This document shows, in pieces, positions 1-8,032 of a stretch of 64,000 nt of DNA. This DNA is from an uncultured Bacteroidia bacterium. Its GTDB lineage: Bacteria; Bacteroidota; Bacteroidia; Bacteroidales; UBA932. The position numbers and the translations under genes are program-made. Every line of letters starts with the position of its first letter. Position 1 is the first letter of the stretch. The notes below the pieces were generated by a model. The model was given only the letters and a program-made list of their open reading frames with translations. It did no database searches and had not been told where the DNA came from. Location: assembly GCA_902768985.1 (NCBI GenBank), contig CACXNA010000005.1:106664-170663 (forward strand), in the 5' to 3' direction.

Positions 1-2
1 AT

Positions 3-113
3 AAATGCGGCGACGGCCTGCCGGTCCCGCACTACCTGAGCTGGGCGCCCATCGGGACGCCGAAGCCCGACTTTCATCGACCTGAATACTTTGACAGACT
101 GATTTTTGTATGA
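3..113 (+). CDS. C-terminal end of a CBM9-like carbohydrate-binding protein (partial)
   Basis: An open frame enters from the left edge and ends at a TGA that overlaps the ATG of the next gene (ATGA). The visible tail of 36 residues contains W-A-P-I-G-T-P-K-P-D-F-H-R-P-E-Y-F. This resembles the end of the family 9-like carbohydrate-binding domain seen in many Bacteroidota secreted or lipid-anchored proteins, where a Trp, a PDFH segment and a PEYF/PEFF segment close the beta-sandwich. The rest of the gene lies outside the window, so its catalytic part, if any, is unknown. The family call rests on memory of this tail motif only. Confidence 0.5.
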   Translation, partial: KCGDGLPVPHYLSWAPIGTPKPDFHRPEYFDRLIFV

Positions 114-2017
114 TTTCCATTGAGGATGTGACTGTTGCGTATGGTGGTTTTGTCCTGCTGGACAAGATCAACTTCCATATATCTGAGACCGACAAGATCG
201 GCCTCGTGGGGAAGAACGGGGCGGGGAAGTCCACCATCCTGAAGCTGATCTGCGGCCTGCAGAATCCGACCTCCGGGCGCATCGACAAGCCCCGTGATGT
301 GACCATCGGTTATCTGCCCCAGATCATGGAGCACCACCGCGGCCGCACGGTGCTCGAGGAGGCGATGACCGCCTTCTCCGGCACGGCCGAGATAGAGAAG
401 GAGATCGCGTCCGTGACGCGGGAGCTGGAGACGCGTACCGATTATGAATCAGACGCTTACGCGGAATTGATCGAGCGCCTGACCAGCCTGAACGACCGCC
501 TGGAAATGAGCCACAGCGAGCCGCCCGAGGTCCAGGCGCGCCGGACCCTGCTGGGCCTGGGCTTCCTGGATGACGAGCTGGGCCGCCTGACCGAGACCTT
601 CTCGCAAGGCTGGAATATGCGCATCGAGCTGGCGAAGATCCTGCTCTCCCAGCCGGACGTGCTGCTGCTCGACGAGCCCACGAACCACCTCGACATCGAG
701 TCCATCGAGTGGCTCGAGGATTACCTCAAGGCCCGCCGCTGCGCGCTGCTGCTCGTCAGCCACGACCGGCGCTTCCTCGACACGGTCACGAACCGCACCG
801 TCGAGGTGATGCTGGGCCATATCCACGACTATAAAGTCCCGTATACCAAATATTTGGAACTCCGTGCAGAGCGCATCCAGCAGCAGGTGGCCGCCTACGA
901 AAACCAGCAGCGGATGATCCAGAAGACGGAAGAGTTCATCAATACGTTCCGCTACAAGCCGACCAAGTCCAACCAGGTCCAGTCCCGCATCAAAGCGCTG
1001 GAGAAGCTGGACCGCATCGAGATCGACGAGACGGACAACGCGCGCCTGACGGTGAAGTTCCCGCCGGCGCCGCGCTCCGGCGACGTCGTCTTCAAGGGCA
1101 GCGACCTGACCGTGGGCTATCCGCAGAAGGTCGTGTTCCGCCACGCGGAGGTGGAGATCAAGCGGGGCGAGAAGGTCGCCCTGATCGGGCGCAACGGCGA
1201 GGGCAAGACTACGCTGATGCGCGTGATCGCCGGTGAGCTGTCGCCCATCAGCGGCGAAGCCCGCCTGGGGCACAACGTGCAGCTGGGCTATTATGCCCAG
1301 AATCAGGAAGATATCCTGGACAAGAACGAGACCGTCTTCTCCACGCTCGACCGCATCGCAGTGGGGGACATCCGCAGCAAGCTGCGCGACCTGCTGGCCC
1401 AGTTCCTTTTCCGCGGCGAGGACATCGACAAGCGCGTGTCCGTGCTGTCCGGCGGCGAGCGGGCGCGCCTGGGCATGGCGAAGCTCATGCTCCAAAGCTA
1501 CAACCTGCTGGCGCTCGATGAGCCGACCAACCACATGGACATCAAGTCCAAGGACATCCTCAAGCAGGCCCTGAAGGCCTACGACGGCACGCTGATCGTG
1601 GTTTCCCACGACCGTGACTTCCTGGACGGCCTTGTGGACAAGATGTACGAGTTCCGCGACGGCCATGTCAAGGAGCACCTGGGCTCCGTGTCCGACTTCC
1701 TGGCGGCGCGCAAGCTCGAGACGCTCCAGGAGCTGGAGCGCAAAGCGGAGCAGACGGCGCCGAAGCAGGAGGACCAGCAGAAGAAGGCCGCCTTCGAGGA
1801 GCGGAAGCAGGTGAGCAAGATGGACCGGAAGAAGAAGAACCGCATCTCCTGGCTGGAGTGTGAGATCGGGAAGCTGGAGGCGCGGATGAAGGAGATCGAG
1901 ACCGTCCTGGCCGCTCCGACGGAGAAGGATGATATCATGGACCTGACCCGGGAGTACCTAGAGTGTAAACGGGACCTCGACGCCAAGACGGACGAGTGGG
2001 TGGAATTAAGCGAATAA
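110..2017 (+). CDS. ABC-F family ATP-binding protein (ribosome-associated type)
   Basis: 635-residue soluble protein with two ABC ATPase domains and no membrane segments, the layout of the ABC-F family, whose members act on ribosomes (translation factors or antibiotic protection). Walker A motifs are GKNGAGKST (residues 34-42) and GRNGEGKTT (about 360-368). Both Walker B regions read DEPTNH (about 185 and 468), and the second signature is LSGGE near 445. A charged helical linker of about 80 residues joins the domains, and a Lys/Glu-rich coiled coil closes the C-terminus (about 545-635). The start codon overlaps the upstream stop. It is probably a housekeeping Uup/YdiF-like member; nothing visible argues specifically for a resistance factor. 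Confidence 0.9.
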   Translation: MISIEDVTVAYGGFVLLDKINFHISETDKIGLVGKNGAGKSTILKLICGLQNPTSGRIDKPRDVTIGYLPQIMEHHRGRTVLEEAMTAFSGTAEIEKEIASVTRELETRTDYESDAYAELIERLTSLNDRLEMSHSEPPEVQARRTLLGLGFLDDELGRLTETFSQGWNMRIELAKILLSQPDVLLLDEPTNHLDIESIEWLEDYLKARRCALLLVSHDRRFLDTVTNRTVEVMLGHIHDYKVPYTKYLELRAERIQQQVAAYENQQRMIQKTEEFINTFRYKPTKSNQVQSRIKALEKLDRIEIDETDNARLTVKFPPAPRSGDVVFKGSDLTVGYPQKVVFRHAEVEIKRGEKVALIGRNGEGKTTLMRVIAGELSPISGEARLGHNVQLGYYAQNQEDILDKNETVFSTLDRIAVGDIRSKLRDLLAQFLFRGEDIDKRVSVLSGGERARLGMAKLMLQSYNLLALDEPTNHMDIKSKDILKQALKAYDGTLIVVSHDRDFLDGLVDKMYEFRDGHVKEHLGSVSDFLAARKLETLQELERKAEQTAPKQEDQQKKAAFEERKQVSKMDRKKKNRISWLECEIGKLEARMKEIETVLAAPTEKDDIMDLTREYLECKRDLDAKTDEWVELSE

Positions 2018-2023
2018 TTGAAT

Positions 2024-2950
2024 ATGAAATCATTGAATTATAATTTTTTAGCAATTTTAATCTCATTAATTGCTTTAGTTCAGGTTCCGCTCTTTGGGCA
2101 GTCTGCCCGGGAGATGGTGCGCGATGATATTCCGGCTTTCAGCTGCATCGAGCTGGGCGGGGATTTCGCGCTGGACATCCGTTACGGCAAGCAGTACAAG
2201 GTGCAACTCTCCGTGGAGGAGCTCTTTGCCGATTATGTGCTATCCTCTGTGATGGACAGCACGCTGACGGTCACGCTGGACGACCGCCGTGTCCCGGCGG
2301 AGGTGCGCCGGCAGTTCCGCGGCAAGGATGCGCCGGTTTTCCGGGTGAATGTCACGATGCCGGAGAGTTTGCGCTCCGTGAAGCTCGGCGGGCGCTCGAT
2401 CCTGCTTTCCGCCGACGACCTGGTGGTGGATCCGGACGCTTTCGAACTGCGCGTCACGGACAATGCCAAGGTGGCCTCGCTGGCGTTCGGCTCCGGACGG
2501 GTGGCGCTGACGCTGGACAAGAAGGCGGATGTGGATATGAGCGTGACTTGCGATTCGCTGTCGGTCAGCCTGGCCGGAACGGCCGATCTGGACCTGACCC
2601 ATCATACGAAGGTCACCGCCATCGAGGTGGCGGGCAGCAGCACGCTGGCGGTGAAAGGGGAGACCGGGTTGCTGAAGCTCGACTCGCGCGGCTTTTCCAA
2701 GTCGATCCTGAATGGCGAGGCGCCGGTCGTCCGCTACAAGCTGGCGAATTCGACCCAGGTCAATGCGACCTTGCTGGAGGCGGAGCGCGCCTTCGTGGAG
2801 ATGTCCGGTCTGGGGTCCTTGACGCAGGCGGCCACCGAGGATTTGTCCGTCGATCTGAGCGGCGGCGCCACCGTCTATTTCCTGAACGATCCCGCCATCC
2901 ACGTCATCTATCTGAAGAACGCTTCCCTCATCCCTTACGACCGGAAGTAG
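2024..2950 (+). CDS. DUF2807 (GIN-domain) secreted protein
   Basis: 308 residues from an ATG six bases after the ABC-F stop (a TTG at 2018 is also in frame but less likely). An N-terminal hydrophobic stretch ending near FGQS looks like a signal peptide. The body is a repetitive beta-rich series of short strands with patterns such as LGG, VAGSS and LSGGATVYF. This is the DUF2807 putative auto-transporter adhesin head domain found in many Bacteroidota envelope proteins. Function is not known. The GC content drops sharply over the signal peptide, which is common at gene starts here. Confidence 0.75.
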   Translation: MKSLNYNFLAILISLIALVQVPLFGQSAREMVRDDIPAFSCIELGGDFALDIRYGKQYKVQLSVEELFADYVLSSVMDSTLTVTLDDRRVPAEVRRQFRGKDAPVFRVNVTMPESLRSVKLGGRSILLSADDLVVDPDAFELRVTDNAKVASLAFGSGRVALTLDKKADVDMSVTCDSLSVSLAGTADLDLTHHTKVTAIEVAGSSTLAVKGETGLLKLDSRGFSKSILNGEAPVVRYKLANSTQVNATLLEAERAFVEMSGLGSLTQAATEDLSVDLSGGATVYFLNDPAIHVIYLKNASLIPYDRK

Positions 2951-2990
2951 AGACCAAAATTACAGATGTAATCAGGTGAAAATAGCGGTT

Positions 2991-3023
2991 AACAAAAATG
3001 TTATACTCTTTAACAAATTTGTT
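2991..3023. repeat. Paired inverted repeats AACAAAnnTGTT, 21 bp apart
   Basis: AACAAAAATGTT (2991-3002) and AACAAATTTGTT (3012-3023) are two near-palindromes whose starts are exactly 21 bp apart, about two helical turns. They lie in the convergent gap between the DUF2807 gene and pncC, where no promoter is expected. The same arrangement with the same spacing recurs at 17084-17116 before rarA. This looks like a binding site for a dimeric DNA-binding protein; the protein is unknown. Confidence 0.5.
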
Positions 3024-3041
3024 ATATCGAATGATTTTCAG

Positions 3042-3524
3042 CTATTTTAAGTCGGAGTCGATGTAGGTGGAGAGGAAGTGGAGGGCGACGTTGGCGAAAC
3101 GGCGGATGTTGCCTTTTCTACCCAGATTACAGTGGTATTTTTTCGTTTTTGTGCCCTTCGGACCGGCCACTCCGATCCAGACGGTGCCTTCCGGATTGCC
3201 CCATTCGTCGCCGCCTTCCGTCAGTCCGGTGGTGGTGACGGCGTAGTCCGTCTTCATCAGTTTTCGGACGCCTTCTGCCATGGCGCCGGCGACCTCGCTG
3301 CTGACCAGTCCGTGGTCGCGGATGGTTTTCGTCGGGATGCCGAGGACCGTTTCTTTGATCCGGGTGGCGTAGGAGGTGACGGATCCGACGTACCAGGTGG
3401 AGGAGCCGGAGACGGTGGTGAGCAGGTGGGAGATCTGTCCGCCGGTGCAGGACTCGGCGGCGCTGAGGGTGCGGCCGCTAGTCGTTAGCAGCCGGGCTAT
3501 CCGGTTTTGGATTGTTTCGTTCAT
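3042..3524 (-). CDS. pncC: CinA C-terminal domain protein, nicotinamide-nucleotide amidase
   Basis: 160-residue stand-alone CinA C-terminal domain, predicted to deamidate nicotinamide mononucleotide in pyridine nucleotide recycling. The hallmark AAESCTGG segment lies near residues 22-29, followed by G-S-V-T-S-Y and the late TTGLTEGG / PEGTVWIG region. An upstream ATG would add 23 residues with no family resemblance, so the ATG at 3524 (MNETIQNRI) is preferred. That start lies 47 bp inside the end of the dihydroorotate dehydrogenase-like gene, implying translational coupling. The glycine-rich segment reads TGLTEGG where the common family version is close to TGIAGPGG, a modest divergence. Confidence 0.8.
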   Translation of the reverse strand: MNETIQNRIARLLTTSGRTLSAAESCTGGQISHLLTTVSGSSTWYVGSVTSYATRIKETVLGIPTKTIRDHGLVSSEVAGAMAEGVRKLMKTDYAVTTTGLTEGGDEWGNPEGTVWIGVAGPKGTKTKKYHCNLGRKGNIRRFANVALHFLSTYIDSDLK

Positions 3525-4317
3525 TCTTGGCCTGGTTGAGCAGGTATTTTTGGATGTTGCTGACGAAGTTGGGGCCTTGTCGGACCAGGCCATCGCGGAC
3601 TTCGATCAGGGAGGCGCCGGCTTCGAGGGCTTCAGCTGCCTGTTCCGGGGTTTCGATGGCGTGGTTGGAGATGATCGGAAGCCGGCCCGAGGTATATTCG
3701 CCGATATGGCGGATCTGCTCGATGCTCCGGGTTTCGATGCCGTCGATGCCGTTCATCAGGCAGTAGTCCAGGAGGTCTTCGGTTTCCGACGGGGGCAGGA
3801 CCGCGGGAAGCTTGACGACGATGGGTTTGTAGACTTCTTCGGCCAGGCGGGCGTCCAGCAGGGGATCCAGGATGTCGGTGGAGGGGTTGGTCGACAGGTC
3901 GATGACGAAGAAGTCGCAGAAGTCGTATGCCAGCGTGAAGGCCGTGAGGTAGTCTTCGTTGATGCATGCCGCCAGGATGTCGTTCTGTGGGTCCTGCTGG
4001 ATGCGGCGGATGGCCCGCCGGATGCCGTCGGCGTTCATGGGGCCGATTTCTACGAAGCTGAAACCCAGGTTGTTCAGGTCGTTGTACAGCTCGCCGTAGA
4101 TGTCCAGGCCGGCGCCGAGGCCAATCGGATTGTAGAAATCAATGCCGAAGACTTCGCGCTGGAGTCCGGTGGGGCGGTTGTTGTGGATCCAGCGGCTGAT
4201 CAGGCGGCCGCCCGGTATCCTTTCGATCATTTCGAAATACCGGAGTGCCACCCTGGAGGCCTTTTCAATGTCCGCTCTGCGGACAAACGGCCGGATCAGT
4301 ATGCTGTACAGTCCCAT
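3478..4317 (-). CDS. Dihydroorotate dehydrogenase-like flavoprotein, divergent
   Basis: 279 residues with the TIM-barrel pattern of class 2 dihydroorotate dehydrogenase. It has an N-terminal segment with NPIGLGAGLD (family: NPVGLAAGFDK), a VEIG strand, PIVVKLPA (family: PVLVKIAP) and a late EAGASLIEVRDG (family: RAGASLVQLYTG). Several landmarks are changed: the lysine of AGFDK is absent, the substrate loop GNPKPR is replaced by NADGIRR, the catalytic-serine region reads LSTNPST, and GVGGI is replaced by SNHAI. It is also shorter than the usual 330-350 residues. It may therefore be a paralog with another substrate or role. No other pyr gene is adjacent. Confidence 0.65.
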   Translation of the reverse strand: MGLYSILIRPFVRRADIEKASRVALRYFEMIERIPGGRLISRWIHNNRPTGLQREVFGIDFYNPIGLGAGLDIYGELYNDLNNLGFSFVEIGPMNADGIRRAIRRIQQDPQNDILAACINEDYLTAFTLAYDFCDFFVIDLSTNPSTDILDPLLDARLAEEVYKPIVVKLPAVLPPSETEDLLDYCLMNGIDGIETRSIEQIRHIGEYTSGRLPIISNHAIETPEQAAEALEAGASLIEVRDGLVRQGPNFVSNIQKYLLNQAKNERNNPKPDSPAAND

Positions 4318-4323
4318 ACAATG

Positions 4324-4331
4324 CAAATATA
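4324..4331 (-). promoter_or_regulatory. -7 promoter box for the DHODH-like gene
   Basis: Read on the minus strand, TATATTTG fits the Bacteroidota TAnnTTTG box. Only six bases separate it from the ATG at 4317, so transcription would be expected to start at or next to the start codon. No clear -33 TTTG is visible. Confidence 0.5.
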
Positions 4332-4354
4332 CACATTTATATTATTATATCGCC

Positions 4355-4704
4355 AGCCGGTCAACAATACCCGTCTCGCTCCTCGCTCCCCGGGTATTGC
4401 CGACCGGCTATGGCTATCCACATTATTGCGTCTGCCGACCCCACGCACCCTCCCGCACGGCCCCCGACGGCGCTGGCAAACGTCCACAGGCTCGCGCACG
4501 CCCCCCGCACCGGCAGCCGCCGTATCAATTATCTGCAGCAGCCGCAAACTGAATCTTGAAGGCGTGGCTGGACCTTCGGCGAAGGCTCAGCCGCAGCAGG
4601 ATTCGTGGCGCCGAATCCGGTTCCCGCGATAGCGGGAAGCGAGGATGGAAGCCGAGACGAAGGTCTTGCCCGCCTGAAATGTTTGCGGCTGACGGTACAA
4701 GATT
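4355..4704. repeat. Hairpin-rich dispersed element, copy 1
   Basis: This 376-base gap between genes holds no credible gene but a chain of inverted repeats. A long hairpin pairs AGCCGGTC (4355-4362) plus CAATACCCG (4365-4373) with CGGGTATTG (4391-4399) plus GACCGGCT (4402-4409). A GC-rich core (4437-4530) matches the reverse complement of 10754-10840 at roughly four bases in five. Then come short hairpins GGATTCG/CGAATCC (4599-4618) and TTCCCGC/GCGGGAA (4621-4638), and longer pairs CAGCCGCAAA (4539-4548) with TTTGCGGCTG (4682-4691), and GACCTTCG (4571-4578) with CGAAGGTC (4658-4665). The last bases overlap the end of the XRE gene. Function unknown. Confidence 0.6.
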
Positions 4705-5161
4705 AGACGAGTTCCTGGAAGGAGCCGTCGGAGTAGAAGAGGATAACTTTGGAGATAACTCGTTGATTAGTAGAATTTCTCGAATGGTTATCTATATATC
4801 TTGTATATGTGGTTTGGCGGGGAGTAGGGGGTTCTGAGGGGGCTGCAGCGGGGGTGGACGCAGGGTAGTCCGGCTCGTCGAAGAGGTTGCCTTCTTCGCG
4901 GGCTGAAAGGGGAGAAATCGGCGCTGCAGGGGGCTCTGGGGCCGATTGGGCGTTCGTGTACATCTTGCCGCGCCCGGTCAGGAGCCACTCGAAATTCAGG
5001 TTAGGGTAGTGGCGGATCATGCTCTCGAGAAAATCGAAGCCCGGCTTGTTTCTTCCGGAGAGGATGTGCGAGATACTGGCACGGGCGACGCCGATCGTCT
5101 CGGCGAACTGGGCCTGGCTGATATTTTCAGCGACCAAAAACTGTTGCAGACGCGCGTTCAT
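4703..5161 (-). CDS. XRE-family helix-turn-helix regulator
   Basis: 152 residues. The N-terminal part is an XRE helix-turn-helix (ISQAQFAETIGVARASISHI, about residues 14-33) followed by the family-typical LSGRNKPG and WLLTGRGKMY. A proline/alanine-rich linker follows, and the tail KVILFYSDGSFQELV resembles that of a small XRE family common in Bacteroidales. The ATG at 5161 is chosen because upstream residues do not fit the domain. The AT-rich region just upstream carries palindromes of the form TTTACnnnnGTAAA, so autoregulation is plausible. Its targets are not known. Confidence 0.85.
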   Translation of the reverse strand: MNARLQQFLVAENISQAQFAETIGVARASISHILSGRNKPGFDFLESMIRHYPNLNFEWLLTGRGKMYTNAQSAPEPPAAPISPLSAREEGNLFDEPDYPASTPAAAPSEPPTPRQTTYTRYIDNHSRNSTNQRVISKVILFYSDGSFQELV

Positions 5162-5613
5162 AATTCTAAACGATTTGTTTACAAAAGTAAAAAGAAAAAT
5201 GGAAGAAAACAAGCGTTACAAATGTAAATTGTTGGTGAAATGTTGACAGGGTAGTGGACAGTTCAGATATAGCACGTAAAGCCTAATTTCATATTGCGTC
5301 ATTCAACTAATTGAGATTCTAACATATAATTAGTAAGTTTCCACTATAAATACAAGGTTCTGGGTGTTATTTTGCCTGTTTACACGAAATCAACATCGTT
5401 GTTTACTTCAACTTATATGACTTAAAACATTGATTATGAGTTAGGTTACGTCTAATAGAAATCAACAATAACAAGTTCTTATAACAGTTATTAACAATTG
5501 CTCATCATGGTGGATAAAACTTTTGTAAACTATACAAATGTTAACACGAGATTTACAAATGTTTACATTTGTGACGGTTTTTCTGCCTCCGAAAAAAACG
5601 TTAACTTTGCATC
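5162..5613. promoter_or_regulatory. AT-rich divergent control region with operator-like palindromes
   Basis: This 452-base gap separates the XRE gene from queA and is far more AT-rich than its surroundings; I see no gene in it. It contains TTTACAAAAGTAAA (5178-5191), TTACAAATGTAA (5216-5227), TTTGTA-N5-TACAAA (5522-5538) and ACAAATGT-TT-ACATTTGT (5555-5572). ACAAATGTT occurs at 5534 and again at 5555, a 21 bp step. A TAACTTTG box (5602-5609) stands four bases before the queA ATG. Confidence 0.6.
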
Positions 5614-6819
5614 ATGATTCCAGAACTTCACATAGAAGATTATTCTTATACACTCCCCGATGCGAGGATCGCAAAATATCCTCTGTCGGAGCGTGACGCC
5701 TCCAAATTATTGATTTATCGCGACGGTCAGGTCCGGGAGCGCGTCTTCCGTACGCTGGCCGAAGAGCTGCCTGCCGGCAGCCTGATGGTCTTCAATGATA
5801 CGAAAGTGGTCCCCGCCAGGCTCTTTTTCCGCCGTCCGACGGGCGCACACATCGAAATATTCTGCCTGGAACCCGATACGCCGGCCGAATACAACACCAT
5901 ATTTGCCGCTACGGCGTGCTGCCGGTGGAAATGTGTCATCGGCAACTCCAAGCGCCTGAAAACGGACGAAACGCTCAGTCTGGACGTCGATAGCGACGAA
6001 TGGGACGACCTGGCCCTGACGGCCCGCCTGATCGGGCGGGACGGCCAGACGGGCATCGTGGAGTTCGCCTGGCAGGGTGGCATTCCTTTCTCCGCAGTGC
6101 TGGAGCGCTGCGGACGCGTGCCCATTCCCCCTTATTTGAACCGCGACACCGAGGAAATCGACCTGGAGCGCTACCAGACGCTCTACGCGCACATCCGCGG
6201 CTCCGTGGCCGCGCCCACGGCGGGTCTCCATTTCACGCAACGCGTGCTGGACGACATTGCCGCGAAGGGAATCGACATCGAAAACGTCTGCCTGCACGTC
6301 GGAGCGGGCACTTTCCTGCCCGTCAAGAGCTCGCTGGTGTCGGAGCACCCGATGCATCGGGAGCCGTTCGTGGTGAGCCGCGAGCTGCTTTGCAGCCTGC
6401 GGGACGGCGGCCGCCCGGTGGTGGCGGTCGGCACGACCTCCGTGCGGACCCTGGAGTCGCTCTATTACGTGGGCATCAGCTGCCTGGAGCAGGGGCATCC
6501 GGTCGACGTGGACCAGTGGGCGCCTTACACGCGTGAATATGGCATGTCGCTGCAGGAGTCCCTGGACGCTATCATTAAGTATTTGGATAAGAATAATCTG
6601 CGTGAGCTGAAGGTGGGCACGCGCATCATCATCGTGCCGGGATTCCACTTCCGGATCGTAGATGCCATGGTGACCAACTTCCACCAGCCGCAGAGCACGC
6701 TCCTGCTGCTTATATCCGCCTTTGTGGCAGGGGATTGGCATACGATCTACGATTATGCGCTCGCGCATGACTTCCGTTTCCTCAGTTACGGCGATTCTTC
6801 TTTGCTTTTCCGCCGCTGA
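5614..6819 (+). CDS. queA: S-adenosylmethionine:tRNA ribosyltransferase-isomerase
   Basis: 401 residues. QueA transfers and isomerises the ribose of S-adenosylmethionine onto 7-aminomethyl-7-deazaguanine in tRNA, giving epoxyqueuosine; it is cytosolic. Family landmarks are visible: the start region YTLPDARIAKYPLSERDASKLL, VFNDTKVVPARL near residue 67, the APTAGLHFT segment near 195, HVGAGTFLPVK near 225, and TNFHQPQSTLLLLISAF near the end. It is longer than the E. coli enzyme (about 356), as usual in Bacteroidota. The queuosine partner tgt lies in the same window at about 33 kb but is not linked to it. Confidence 0.95.
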   Translation: MIPELHIEDYSYTLPDARIAKYPLSERDASKLLIYRDGQVRERVFRTLAEELPAGSLMVFNDTKVVPARLFFRRPTGAHIEIFCLEPDTPAEYNTIFAATACCRWKCVIGNSKRLKTDETLSLDVDSDEWDDLALTARLIGRDGQTGIVEFAWQGGIPFSAVLERCGRVPIPPYLNRDTEEIDLERYQTLYAHIRGSVAAPTAGLHFTQRVLDDIAAKGIDIENVCLHVGAGTFLPVKSSLVSEHPMHREPFVVSRELLCSLRDGGRPVVAVGTTSVRTLESLYYVGISCLEQGHPVDVDQWAPYTREYGMSLQESLDAIIKYLDKNNLRELKVGTRIIIVPGFHFRIVDAMVTNFHQPQSTLLLLISAFVAGDWHTIYDYALAHDFRFLSYGDSSLLFRR

Positions 6820-6839
6820 TTGTGTAACTTTGACCCGCC
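6801..6839 (+). promoter_or_regulatory. Promoter for the acyltransferase gene, predicted leaderless
   Basis: TTTG (6801-6804), 20 bases, then TAACTTTG (6825-6832), an exact match to the Bacteroidota -33/-7 consensus. Seven bases then lead to the ATG at 6840, so the transcript should begin at the start codon. The -33 element lies inside the last codons of queA. Confidence 0.65.
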
Positions 6840-7991
6840 ATGAGTACGAATACCGAAGAATTTGGCGACATTCGCCCCTATACCGATGAAGAAGCGGTAG
6901 AGGCCCTGGGCCGCGTGTCACGGCATCCGATGATGCCCGTGATCTCCAAGTATCTCTTCTCCGACCTGCCTGCATCCACGCTCAGCCACATGCTGCGCGG
7001 CATCGGCAGCATCGACCAGTTCCAGGACGAGGTGATGCTCGCCGTGATTGATGCGATCCTCGCCAAGACCTCCGAAGGTCTGACCTGCAGCGGGGTGGAG
7101 AACCTGCGGGGCATCAACGGCCGTTTTCTGGCAGTTTCCAACCACCGCGACATCGTGATGGATCCTGCATTCATACAATATGTAATGCGCCATAACGGCT
7201 TTCCTTTCACGGAGATATGTGTCGGCTCAAATTTGCTGACCAGCCAGCTGATCGTGGACCTGATGCGCTCGAACCGCATGATCAAAGTGATCCGCGGCAT
7301 CGGCGCGCGGGAGCTGTACCTGAGCTCCCAGCTGCTCTCGCAGTATATCCGCGAAACGATCACCTCCGGGCGCGCCTCCATCTGGATCGCGCAGCGCGAG
7401 GGACGCACGAAAAATGGCCTGGACACCACTGAGCAGGGTCTTTTGAAGATGTTCGACATGAGCGGAAAGGGGACTTTCGAGGAGAATTTCGCCGAGCTGA
7501 ACATCGTTCCGATGAGCATTTCCTACGAGTATGAGTCCTGCGATTCGCGCAAGGCGCGCGAGGTGCTCCTGCGCCGCAAGGGACCGTACGTGAAGAAGCC
7601 GAAGGAGGACCTGCACAGCATCATGACCGGTATCCGACAGTGGAAGGGACATGTCCACCTGGAGATCGGCAAGCCGCTGACGTCGGAGGAGATCCACGAG
7701 GCGTCGCTCTGCGAGAAGAACGACCGCTACCAGGCGATCCGCCACGCCGTCGACCGTCGCATCATCGAGGGCTACAAGCTCTGGAAGACGAATTACATGG
7801 CGCACGACCTGCTGTACGGCAAATCGGAATTCCTGGACAACGGCATGTACGGTGCGCAGGATCTGGCCGATTTCGTGAAGTACATGGCCCACAAGCTTGG
7901 GAAACTCGAGCGGCGGCTCGATCAGAAGGAGCTGCGCAAGATCTTCCTGGGGATTTACGCCGGTCCGGTCGATGCCAAGCGCTCACTCTAG
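6840..7991 (+). CDS. PlsC-type phospholipid/glycerol acyltransferase domain protein
   Basis: 383 residues without an obvious signal peptide. The acyltransferase H-x4-D box appears as NHRDIVMD (about residues 101-108). A glycerophosphate-binding-like EGRT follows near 186 (QREGRTKNGLD), and a third block I-V-P-M-S-I-S-Y-E near 222. This is the PlsC/LPLAT fold used to acylate lysophosphatidate or related lipids at the membrane. The protein is longer than typical PlsC (about 240), with extra N- and C-terminal helical regions, as in a family seen in Bacteroidota. The exact lipid substrate cannot be told. Confidence 0.75.
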   Translation: MSTNTEEFGDIRPYTDEEAVEALGRVSRHPMMPVISKYLFSDLPASTLSHMLRGIGSIDQFQDEVMLAVIDAILAKTSEGLTCSGVENLRGINGRFLAVSNHRDIVMDPAFIQYVMRHNGFPFTEICVGSNLLTSQLIVDLMRSNRMIKVIRGIGARELYLSSQLLSQYIRETITSGRASIWIAQREGRTKNGLDTTEQGLLKMFDMSGKGTFEENFAELNIVPMSISYEYESCDSRKAREVLLRRKGPYVKKPKEDLHSIMTGIRQWKGHVHLEIGKPLTSEEIHEASLCEKNDRYQAIRHAVDRRIIEGYKLWKTNYMAHDLLYGKSEFLDNGMYGAQDLADFVKYMAHKLGKLERRLDQKELRKIFLGIYAGPVDAKRSL

Positions 7992-8032
7992 CGCTTTTGC
8001 GCTTTTGTTACACAATTTATATTATGTTAAGT

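Noticed and set aside
4245-4559. 104-codon plus-strand frame through the first repeat copy
   Set aside because: It overlaps the start of the DHODH-like gene and consists mainly of repeat and hairpin sequence with no domain.
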